Shown here piece by piece: positions 5,810 through 11,196 of a DNA stretch of 11,196 nucleotides (positions are counted from its first letter, which is position 1; every line of letters starts with the position of its first letter). Below the pieces are notes generated by a model. The model was not told where the DNA came from. It saw nothing but the letters and a program-made list of their open reading frames with translations, and did no database searches. The stretch is from Flavobacteriales bacterium (GTDB taxonomy: Bacteria > Bacteroidota > Bacteroidia > Flavobacteriales > Flavobacteriaceae), in the NCBI GenBank assembly GCA_015494775.1, contig WGAP01000127.1, positions 1-11,196 of the forward strand. Reading direction: 5' to 3'. The translations under genes and the position numbers were made by a program.

Positions 5810-8581
5810 ATGGCCGAACCCGTAAAATTCATTCAAATCACCGGCGCCCGCGAGCATAACCTGAAAAATATCGATGTGCGCATTCCCCACCGTTCGCTCA
5901 CGGTGATAACGGGCGTTTCGGGTAGCGGAAAAACCAGTTTGGCCTACGATACGCTCTACGCCGAAGGGCAACGCCGTTTTGTGGAAAACCTGTCCACCTA
6001 CGCCCGCCAATTCCTGGGCAAAATCGAAAAGCCGCGCGTGGATATGATCAAGGGCATCGCCCCCACGGTGGCCATCCGCCAAAAAGGACTTAACGCCAAC
6101 GCCCGCTCCACCGTGGGCACGATTACCGAGATTTACGACTACTTACGCCTGCTATTTGCACGCGTGGGCATTACCGTTTCGCCCGTTTCGGGTCGTGAAG
6201 TGCGCAAACATACCGTTGACGATGTAACGGATTTTCTATGGCAACAACCCGAAGGAAGCAAATGGATATTACACATTGCCTTACCCGGGGAACGCGACGC
6301 TTTGGAACGCAGCTTAAAGGTATTCCGCAACCAGGGTTTTGTGCGTGTGATGACCGGAAACCGGATACTCGGCATCGACGAAGTCTTGCAAAACCTGCCC
6401 GCCCGTCCGCCCGCTTACCGCTTGGTCATCGACCGCATCGGCATCGAAAGCGACCCCGCCTACCGCAAGCGCGTGGCCGAAAGCGTAGAACAGGCCTTTT
6501 TCTATGGCCACGGACATTTGCAACTGACCGCCTGGCCCGAAGGCGAATCTTTCGACTTTTCGAACAAATTCGAACTGGACGGCATCGAATTTCCCAAGCC
6601 CGATATTCACCTGTTCGGCTTCAATAATCCCTACGGAGCTTGTCCCGTATGCGAAGGTTTCGGCAGCATCGTGGACATCGACCCCGAAAAGGTCATTCCC
6701 GACCCTTCCAAAAGCATCTATGCCAGTGCCATCGCTCCCTGGACGGGCAAAGAATTGTCCAAATACCGCGACGAACTTATACGGGCCGCCGCCCGTCACG
6801 GTATTTCCGTTCATAAACCTTGGCGCGAACTCCCACCCGAACAACGGGAATTGATTTGGGAAGGTGCCGACGACTTTACCGGCATCCGGCCCTTTTTCCG
6901 GTTGATCGAACAAAAATCCTACAAAATTCAAAACCGCGTTTTGCTGGCCCGCTACCGCGGAAAAACCCGTTGCCGCGCCTGCGGCGGAAAACGCTTGCGG
7001 CCCGAGGCCTTCAACGTTTATGTGGGCGGAAAAAACATCGGCGAACTGGTGGAAATGCCGCTCGACCGTTTAAAAAACTTTTTCGACAACCTGCAATTGG
7101 ACGAAACCCGCGCCCGCATCGCCCGCCGTTTGTTGGAGGAAATCCGCAACCGATTGGAATTTCTCATCCTTACCGGCCTACCCTATTTGACGCTCAACCG
7201 CACGGTGGCCGGCTTGTCGGGCGGAGAATTGCAACGTATCCGCCTGGCCGTTTCCTTGGGCAGCGGACTAACCGGCGCTATTTATGTGCTGGACGAACCC
7301 AGCATCGGCCTGCATCCGCGCGATACGGGCCGGCTGATACAAGTGCTCCAAAACCTGCGCGACAAAGGCAGCACCGTGGTGGTGGTGGAACACGACGAGG
7401 AAATTATCCGCGCCGCCGACCACATCATCGATATGGGCCCCGGCGCCGGCGCCTTGGGCGGACAGGTGGTAGCCCAAGGAAATTTGAAGCAATTGATGAA
7501 AACCGACACGCTGACGGCGCAATATCTTACGGGCCGGAAAAACATTCCCGTTCCGCAAGCGCGACGCCATCACCCCGACCGGCTTATCCTTCGCGGCGTG
7601 CGGCACCACAATCTGAAAAACATCGATTTTTCGTTTCCCCTGCACACGCTCACGGTGGTTACGGGCGTTTCGGGCAGCGGCAAATCCAGTTTGGTCAACG
7701 AAGTGCTCTACCCCGCCCTGCATCAAAAATTGTTCAAATACGGTCCCAAAGCCGGCGCCCACGATGCCCTGGAAGGCGCCTGGAAAACGCTGAAAAACGT
7801 GGAACTAATCGACCAAAACGCCATCGGCCGCAGTTCGCGTTCCAATCCGGTTACCTACATCAAGGCCTACGACGATATTCGCCAATTGATGGCCGACCAA
7901 AAACGCGCAAGGTTAATGAAATTGGAAGCGCGACATTTTTCGTTCAATGTGCCGGGCGGCCGTTGCGAAGTGTGCAAGGGCGAAGGCGTTATCCATATCG
8001 AAATGCAGTTTATGGCCGACGTGGAAATCACTTGCGAGGCCTGCGGCGGTCGTAAGTTCAAGGACGAAGTCCTTGAAGTGCGCTTCCACGGAAAAAATAT
8101 CTACGAAATCCTGGAAATGACCGTGGATGAGGCCGTGGACTTTTTCCAAGCGCACGCACAGGAAAAAATCGCCCGCCGCTTGCAGGTTTTGCAGGACGTA
8201 GGGCTCGGTTACGTCCGGTTGGGTCAGCCGGTTTCCACCTTTTCGGGCGGCGAAGCCCAACGGCTCAAATTGGCTTCCTACCTGATTAAAGGCGACCGCA
8301 GCGAACCCGTGCTTTTCCTGTTCGACGAACCCACCACGGGCCTGCATTTTCACGACATCGGCAAGCTGTTGGCGGCCTTCGACCGGCTCATCGAAAACGG
8401 GCACAGCATCTTGGTCATCGAACACAATCCCGAGGTGGTCAAAGCGGCGGATTACATCGTGGATTTGGGCCCCGAAGGCGGCGAAGCGGGCGGAAATATT
8501 GTCTTTGCCGGCACGCCCGAGCAATTGGTAACCGACGGCCGTTCCCTGTGGACGCCTTATTTAAAAGAAAAATTGGGTTGA
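5810..8581 (+). CDS. uvrA: UvrABC system protein A (excinuclease ATPase subunit)
   Basis: DNA-damage recognition ATPase of nucleotide excision repair; it dimerises, loads UvrB on damaged DNA and leaves. The 923-residue product is complete (E. coli 940). Two ABC modules are visible: Walker A GVSGSGKT at 35-42 and GVSGSGKS at 619-626, signatures LSGGE (469-473) and FSGGE (811-815), and Walker B-type YVLDEPSIGLHP and LFLFDEPTTGLH. The C-terminal zinc module is intact (Cys719, 722, 742, 745), as is the CRAC motif at 388-391. In the first zinc module, however, only the second CxxC remains (Cys278/281). At the place of the first pair the sequence reads FELDG (254-258), with Phe254 and Asp257 where E. 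coli has cysteines. I recall similar sequences in other Bacteroidota UvrA proteins, so this is probably a lineage feature and not damage. The ATG is placed by the family N terminus and the -7 box. Element C begins at the base after its TGA. Confidence 0.97.
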   Translation: MAEPVKFIQITGAREHNLKNIDVRIPHRSLTVITGVSGSGKTSLAYDTLYAEGQRRFVENLSTYARQFLGKIEKPRVDMIKGIAPTVAIRQKGLNANARSTVGTITEIYDYLRLLFARVGITVSPVSGREVRKHTVDDVTDFLWQQPEGSKWILHIALPGERDALERSLKVFRNQGFVRVMTGNRILGIDEVLQNLPARPPAYRLVIDRIGIESDPAYRKRVAESVEQAFFYGHGHLQLTAWPEGESFDFSNKFELDGIEFPKPDIHLFGFNNPYGACPVCEGFGSIVDIDPEKVIPDPSKSIYASAIAPWTGKELSKYRDELIRAAARHGISVHKPWRELPPEQRELIWEGADDFTGIRPFFRLIEQKSYKIQNRVLLARYRGKTRCRACGGKRLRPEAFNVYVGGKNIGELVEMPLDRLKNFFDNLQLDETRARIARRLLEEIRNRLEFLILTGLPYLTLNRTVAGLSGGELQRIRLAVSLGSGLTGAIYVLDEPSIGLHPRDTGRLIQVLQNLRDKGSTVVVVEHDEEIIRAADHIIDMGPGAGALGGQVVAQGNLKQLMKTDTLTAQYLTGRKNIPVPQARRHHPDRLILRGVRHHNLKNIDFSFPLHTLTVVTGVSGSGKSSLVNEVLYPALHQKLFKYGPKAGAHDALEGAWKTLKNVELIDQNAIGRSSRSNPVTYIKAYDDIRQLMADQKRARLMKLEARHFSFNVPGGRCEVCKGEGVIHIEMQFMADVEITCEACGGRKFKDEVLEVRFHGKNIYEILEMTVDEAVDFFQAHAQEKIARRLQVLQDVGLGYVRLGQPVSTFSGGEAQRLKLASYLIKGDRSEPVLFLFDEPTTGLHFHDIGKLLAAFDRLIENGHSILVIEHNPEVVKAADYIVDLGPEGGEAGGNIVFAGTPEQLVTDGRSLWTPYLKEKLG

Positions 8582-8825
8582 TTTTTTGGGCGCCCGGCCG
8601 CACGCGTTCGTGGCGGCTGCGGCGCAGTGGCCGCTGCTTCAAGGTGGCGGAGCACTTTTGCACCGGCCACCACTCACGCGGCGCCCGCCGGGCTGTCCGC
8701 TCAAATGCGCAGGCGGCCCGCTCTTGGCCTGCACGCGTGGCGGACGTGGCTTCCTGCCGGTCGCCCCGCCGCCACGGCAGGCCTGCGGCGCGCCGCCCGC
8801 GCATAACCGCTCCCATCCCTGGCGC
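8582..8825 (+). repeat. Structured GC-rich repeat, element C, directly after uvrA
   Basis: The element begins with a T-run (8582-8587) touching the uvrA stop codon, then GGGCGCC, and ends with ACCGCTCCCATCCCTGGCGC (8806-8825), exactly as in element B. The ends can pair (GCGCC 8590-8594 with GGCGC 8821-8825), and the T-run can also pair with the A-run at 8827-8832. CCGGGCTGTCCGCT lies at 8688-8701. The core GGCTTCCTGCCGGTCGCC (8748-8765) is in the loop of a stem made of GGCCTGC/GCAGGCC (8726-8732/8777-8783) and GTGGCGG/CCGCCAC (8737-8743/8769-8775), with four unpaired bases (8733-8736) on the 5' side. An upstream hairpin is closed by GGTGGC/GCCACC (8643-8648/8666-8671). Open reading frames through it have no protein-like features. 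It lies between convergent uvrA and toxin genes. Confidence 0.8.
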
Positions 8826-8826
8826 G

Positions 8827-8847
8827 AAAAAATCGCCCGAAGGGCGA
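8827..8847 (-). terminator. Intrinsic terminator of the toxin-antitoxin operon
   Basis: On the minus strand TCGCCC/GGGCGA form a 6-bp stem with a TTC loop (8833-8847), followed at once by six T (8832-8827). This is a standard Rho-independent terminator, 31 nt after the toxin stop. Its T-run is the same tract that flanks the 3' end of element C. Confidence 0.7.
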
Positions 8848-8878
8848 AGGGGATGAGCAGTTAGTTTAAGCAGCGTTT

Positions 8879-9184
8879 TTATTTTTTAAAAACGGGATTA
8901 TTTGTTAAAAGCCGTCTGCTATGGTGAATTGTCAAAACATCCACCCGATGACTTGAAACAATTCGATAAATAATTCTGAAATTCCCTATGATTAATTCCC
9001 TTATTTTATCATCCCCGATTTCAGGCACTATTCTTCCGATTTGAGGTTGTGATTTAAGCATTTCCGCTTCGTCAAAAAACCTGGATACTTGAATTTTTGC
9101 GTATTTAACCGAATCCTTTGCAATGAATTCAGCGATATTATCAATATCTTCCAATGCTTGTTCAGTCCACCTTATTTCAACCAT
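8879..9184 (-). CDS. RelE/ParE-family toxin
   Basis: A 101-residue protein with the ParE layout: an N-terminal strand and helix (VEIRWTEQALEDIDNIAEFI), a second helix rich in charged residues (KYAKIQVSRFFDEAEML), then the conserved PQIGRIVPEI, the strand pair IRELIIGNFRIIYRIV and the terminal VDVLTIHHSRR. ParE proteins poison DNA gyrase, whereas RelE proteins cut mRNA on the ribosome. The motif set is closer to ParE, but the sequence alone does not prove the target. The ATG at 9184 overlaps the end of the antitoxin gene by 13 nt, so translation is probably coupled. The gene ends in a good intrinsic terminator and is convergent with uvrA. Confidence 0.9.
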   Translation of the reverse strand: MVEIRWTEQALEDIDNIAEFIAKDSVKYAKIQVSRFFDEAEMLKSQPQIGRIVPEIGDDKIRELIIGNFRIIYRIVSSHRVDVLTIHHSRRLLTNNPVFKK

Positions 9185-9354
9185 TTTTTAAGTTTTTCCT
9201 TGGCCTGTTCCGTTGAATGTGTTTTCCCCGCTTTCGATTGCGCTAATCCAACTTCGATTTTTTGCAACAAAACAATTCTATCCAATAAATCGTCCAAGGA
9301 AAACTTGTCCGGCAAATCCTTCATGGTCTGTAATACTTTCTTCTTGGTTAGCAT
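9172..9354 (-). CDS. Antitoxin of the ParE-type module
   Basis: A 60-residue protein (MLTKKKVLQTMKDLPDKFSL to KEKLKKWLK) of the small, charged type found upstream of ParE-like toxins in Bacteroidota. DDLLDRIVLLQKIEVGLAQ forms a predicted amphipathic helix, and the C-terminal EQAKEKLKKWLK is the likely toxin-binding segment. No clear DNA-binding fold is visible in this length, so autoregulation is uncertain. I chose the ATG at 9354. A longer GTG start at 9372 would place the coding region inside a -7-like element and adds only KTTKT. The gene precedes and overlaps the toxin gene, the usual order for these modules. Confidence 0.85.
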   Translation of the reverse strand: MLTKKKVLQTMKDLPDKFSLDDLLDRIVLLQKIEVGLAQSKAGKTHSTEQAKEKLKKWLK

Positions 9355-9388
9355 GGTCTTGGTTGTTTTCACAAATTTATGTTTTTAG

Positions 9389-9418
9389 TAAAGTTACTTT
9401 TTTCTTCCCTCCTTCAAA
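9389..9418 (-). promoter_or_regulatory. Predicted toxin-antitoxin promoter
   Basis: On the minus strand TTTG (9415-9418) and TAACTTTA (9389-9396) are 18 bp apart, close to the Bacteroidota -33/-7 arrangement; the last base of the -7 box deviates. It lies 34 nt before the antitoxin ATG. An exact TAAATTTG at 9372-9379 is an alternative that would give a leader of only about 10 nt. Confidence 0.5.
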
Positions 9419-9454
9419 AATAACAAAAAATTTCCTTATTCCCGGTCATCTTTT

Positions 9455-9613
9455 GCGCCAGCGGGCGCAGCGGTTACGGGGCGGCTGCGCGCCCGAGCAT
9501 TTCCCGCGGGCGGAGGCGACCGGCAGGAAGCCCCACGCACCGCGGCTTGGAAATGCCGGTGCGGGCAGCCGGCCCGTTTGAGCGGAGCACGCGCCCGGGC
9601 GCCCTGAAAAAAA
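9455..9613 (-). repeat. Structured GC-rich repeat, element D, directly after the DUF1858 gene
   Basis: The shortest of the three related elements. On the minus strand it starts 2 nt after the DUF1858 stop with a T-run (A-run 9607-9613 on plus), CA and GGGCGCC, and it ends in TAACCGCT then TGGCGC (9455-9476 on plus). The core GGCTTCCTGCCGGTCGCC (9515-9532) is identical in C, and the surrounding 9510-9540 matches element B 3301-3330 apart from one inserted base. This core lies in the loop (9510-9539) of a stem formed by GCATTTC/GAAATGC (9497-9503/9550-9556) and CCGCGG/CCGCGG (9504-9509/9540-9545), with four unpaired bases (9546-9549) on the side that is 5' in element orientation. The GGGCTGTCCGCT block is degenerate here. 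It separates the DUF1858 gene from the antitoxin promoter. Confidence 0.75.
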
Positions 9614-9615
9614 TC

Positions 9616-9885
9616 TTATTCCTCCGGCTTACGCACATCGATACGCGGCAGGCCTTCACCCGGATCTTTCATCTTTTCGGGATCCTGCGCAATTTGATTC
9701 ATTTCCCGCACGATTTCTTCGATTTGTTCATCACTGAATCCCTTGTCCTTACAGGCGGTTTCCAAAGTGCCCCAAATGGGTTCTCCGCAACGAATACATT
9801 TGATGCCGCGCACCCGCAAAAACGCTTCGGCAAATGGATAATCTTCCACCAAATCTTCGATGGTTATGTCTTTGGTAATGGCCAT
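9616..9885 (-). CDS. DUF1858 domain protein
   Basis: An 89-residue cytoplasmic protein matching the DUF1858 pattern: an N-terminal 'ITKDITIEDLVEDYP' segment, a helix (FAEAFLRVRGI), a C-x-x-C centre (Cys30, Cys33 in IKCIRCGEP), then TLETACKDKGF and a helix EQIEEIVREMNQIA. The family is small, is found alone or attached to redox or sensor proteins, and has no settled function; the cysteine pair could bind metal or take part in redox chemistry. A polar tail after residue 67 (DPEKMKDPGEGLPRIDVRKPEE) extends beyond the domain. The ATG lies 21 nt after an exact -7 box. It is divergent from the HU-like/SPOR gene across an 86-nt gap, and element D starts 2 nt after its stop. Confidence 0.85.
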   Translation of the reverse strand: MAITKDITIEDLVEDYPFAEAFLRVRGIKCIRCGEPIWGTLETACKDKGFSDEQIEEIVREMNQIAQDPEKMKDPGEGLPRIDVRKPEE

Positions 9886-9906
9886 ATTCGCTTGATTTTT
9901 TCAAGG

Positions 9907-9914
9907 CAAAGTTA
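9907..9914 (-). promoter_or_regulatory. Predicted promoter -7 element of the DUF1858 gene
   Basis: The minus strand reads TAACTTTG, an exact -7 match, 21 nt before the ATG, the same spacing as at uvrA. A clear -33 element was not found. Confidence 0.55.
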
Positions 9915-9958
9915 CGCATTTTTGTTTCGGAATGTTCCGTATAAACCGAAAAATATCC

Positions 9959-9966
9959 TAACTTTG
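9959..9966 (+). promoter_or_regulatory. Predicted promoter of the HU-like/SPOR gene (leaderless geometry)
   Basis: TAACTTTG matches the -7 consensus exactly and ends 5 nt before the ATG at 9972. Transcription would start at or a few bases before the start codon. No clear -33 element was found. Confidence 0.55.
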
Positions 9967-9971
9967 TGCCT

Positions 9972-11000
9972 ATGAAGCAGGCCTTGGAACATTATATTGC
10001 CCAATTGCTATACCGCTACGATTTGGTAACCGTGCCGGATTTGGGAACCTTTGTAACCCGCCGCCGGCCGGCTTATTATGCCGAAGAAAAATCCACCTTT
10101 TTCCCGCCTTCCAAGGCCATCACCTTCAATCCCCGCCTTACGTCCGACGACGGCACCCTGGTGGATGCCGTGGCCCGCGGCGAAAAAATCAACCGCCAAA
10201 CGGCCCGTCAAGAAGTGCTGCAATTCGTGGATGCCTGGCTCGACGAACTGGACAAAACCGGTCGCCTTTATTTAAACGGCCTGGGCACCCTGGCCCGCGA
10301 ACAAGGCAAATTGCTTTTTACGCCCCTGGCCGAGACCAATTTCCTTCCCGAGGCCTACGGCCTGCATCCCGTAGTCCGGGCCAAACGGACGCCGGAAATC
10401 GAAATACCCGAAGCCCGTCCCGAACCCCGGGCGGAGCAAGCTGCACCCGCACCCACGCCCACACCCGCCAAAAAACCGACACAAACCGGATACAAACCCT
10501 TTGTTTTGGACTTTAACCCGCCGGCGCAGCGCACCGGATTTTCCGTCCGTCCCTGGATGGGCGTGGCCGCCGCCTTATTGGTGGGAGGATTTTTTGCTTG
10601 GCATTTTTGGCGAAACGGCACCATGACCCGCCCGGCCCAAGTCCAACAAGCCGGTTATACGCTGCACGAGAGCTTTCCGCCCGTGCATCTTCATCCCCAA
10701 AAACCAACATCAAACGCCGACCCAAGCGCTACGGCCAAACCTTTTGCCCGGCCGGTTTCCGACCAAGCCGATCAACCTGTCTATTGGCTCATTGCCGGCG
10801 CTTTCCGTTCCCAACAAAACGCGCTTCGCTTGGTGCATCGATTGCAAACACGTTTCCCCCATGCCCGGCTTGCAGGCACCAATGCCAAAGGCCTTCATCT
10901 GGTAGCCATCGATGCCGCTTCCGAACCCGGGAAAGCCCTAGCGCTTAAAGCCGAATTGAAGGCCCGCGGAATGCACGTTTGGATTTGGCACCGGCCGTAA
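9972..11000 (+). CDS. HU-like/SPOR domain membrane protein
   Basis: A 342-residue protein with three parts. Residues 1-130 resemble the bacterial HU-CCDC81-type domain pair of Bacteroidota: ALEHYIAQLLYRYDLVTVPD, LGTFVTRRRPAYY and ITFNPRLTSDDGTLVDAVAR, then the strand-rich GRLYLNGLGTLAREQGKLLF. A Pro/Ala/Glu-rich linker (141-190) leads to one membrane segment at about 194-213 (PWMGVAAALLVGGFFAWHFW). The C-terminal 269-340 is a SPOR domain (VYWLIAGAFRSQQNALRLVH to MHVWIWH), a fold that binds glycan strands stripped of peptides at division sites. The expected topology is HU-like part inside and SPOR part in the periplasm. It may therefore link the nucleoid or another cytoplasmic partner to the septal wall; that is inference. 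I use the ATG at 9972, because a GTG at 9966 lies on the promoter box. The downstream gene is 95 nt away. Confidence 0.85.
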   Translation: MKQALEHYIAQLLYRYDLVTVPDLGTFVTRRRPAYYAEEKSTFFPPSKAITFNPRLTSDDGTLVDAVARGEKINRQTARQEVLQFVDAWLDELDKTGRLYLNGLGTLAREQGKLLFTPLAETNFLPEAYGLHPVVRAKRTPEIEIPEARPEPRAEQAAPAPTPTPAKKPTQTGYKPFVLDFNPPAQRTGFSVRPWMGVAAALLVGGFFAWHFWRNGTMTRPAQVQQAGYTLHESFPPVHLHPQKPTSNADPSATAKPFARPVSDQADQPVYWLIAGAFRSQQNALRLVHRLQTRFPHARLAGTNAKGLHLVAIDAASEPGKALALKAELKARGMHVWIWHRP

Positions 11001-11082
11001 GAAATTATTGAATTTTGTCGTGTTTTCGGTTTCCGGAATGAAATTTCGGAATAATTTTTGCTGTTTCGGCCGTATATTTCCG

Positions 11083-11090
11083 TATTTTTG
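11083..11090 (+). promoter_or_regulatory. Predicted recJ promoter (leaderless geometry)
   Basis: TATTTTTG fits TAnnTTTG and ends 5 nt before the ATG at 11096, the same distance as for the HU-like/SPOR gene. A TTTG at 11057-11060 lies 22 bp upstream and may be the -33 element, as at asnS. Confidence 0.5.
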
Positions 11091-11095
11091 TAACG

Positions 11096-11196
11096 ATGAA
11101 ATGGACCTTTGCCCCCGAACCGGATCCCGCCAGCGTAAAGCACATGGAAGAAGTGCTCAATGTGCCATACAAAATCGCGCGGCTCTTGGTGCGGCG
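11096..11196 (+). CDS. recJ: Probable single-stranded-DNA exonuclease RecJ, N-terminal fragment
   Basis: The window ends after 33 complete codons, so only the N terminus is visible: MKWTFAPEPDPASVKHMEEV followed by LNVPYKIARLLVR. This fits the RecJ N-terminal pattern of a tryptophan near the start, then a short helix and 'lnvp..iArLLvrR', which normally leads into RGI and the DHH phosphoesterase domain. RecJ degrades 5'-ended single-stranded DNA in RecFOR recombination and mismatch repair. None of the catalytic motifs lie inside the window, so the call rests on this short match alone. The gene is co-directional with the HU-like/SPOR gene but appears to have its own promoter. Confidence 0.65.
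   Translation, partial: MKWTFAPEPDPASVKHMEEVLNVPYKIARLLVR

Noticed and set aside
6820..8055. 411-codon plus-strand frame inside uvrA
   Set aside because: It is an out-of-frame shadow of uvrA with Arg/Pro-rich content.
8582..8600. Intrinsic terminator of uvrA from the T-run after its stop
   Set aside because: The T-run comes before the GC-rich stem, and no stem lies directly upstream of it, so it does not have the terminator order.
8439..8864. Frames on both strands in and around element C
   Set aside because: They cross the uvrA 3' end and the repeat, and the translations are low-complexity.
9966..9971. GTG start two codons upstream for the HU-like/SPOR protein
   Set aside because: The GTG overlaps the last base of the -7 promoter element, so it would not be in the transcript.
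11001..11095. Terminator after the HU-like/SPOR gene (TTCCG/CGGAA near 11030-11055)
   Set aside because: The stem is only 5 bp with an 11-nt loop and a weak T-tract; it is not convincing.

Overview
The window comes from a member of the Bacteroidota. The protein set fits the phylum (an HU-like/SPOR membrane protein, a DUF1858 protein, a phylum-typical UvrA, a small ParE-type toxin with its antitoxin), and most gene starts are preceded by the Bacteroidota -7 promoter element TAnnTTTG instead of a Shine-Dalgarno sequence. Genes are of moderate GC content. They are interrupted by four much more GC-rich non-coding islands.

Layout: (1) 1-375, GC-rich hairpin array. (2) 387-3014, three minus-strand genes: asnS, a predicted outer-membrane barrel protein and a small exported protein. 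(3) 3015-3245, AT-rich spacer, then GC-rich element B (3246-3576). (4) 3582-5664, minus-strand pair rhomboid protease -> dacB (PBP4-type D,D-carboxypeptidase). (5) 5810-8581, divergent plus-strand uvrA, followed directly by element C (8582-8825). (6) 8879-9354, minus-strand ParE-type toxin and upstream antitoxin, with an intrinsic terminator that abuts element C. (7) Element D (9455-9613), then a minus-strand DUF1858 gene (9616-9885). (8) Divergent plus-strand HU-like/SPOR gene (9972-11000) and the first 101 bases of a probable recJ.

The genes are mostly housekeeping: translation (asnS), envelope and peptidoglycan (dacB, rhomboid, barrel protein, SPOR protein) and DNA repair (uvrA, probable recJ). 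The unusual part is non-coding. Elements B, C and D are diverged copies of one structured repeat family. Each begins 0-5 nt after a stop codon, in the same orientation as that gene, and starts with (C/G)A plus a T-run. They share terminal blocks that can pair, a GGGCTGTCCGCT-type block (clear in B and C) and an 18-nt core. The core sits in the loop of a two-part stem whose sequence differs completely between copies while its pairing is kept. In B a perfect 13-bp hairpin fills the stem joint exactly, giving a three-way junction. Compensatory change of this kind points to a selected RNA or single-stranded DNA fold. Island A lies in the same position behind asnS but is built differently, as a row of hairpins that mostly carry the same A-G mismatch.

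Two genes (HU-like/SPOR and probable recJ) have the -7 element ending 5 nt before the ATG, which predicts leaderless or nearly leaderless mRNAs. All homology calls are from reading the sequence; no searches were run.
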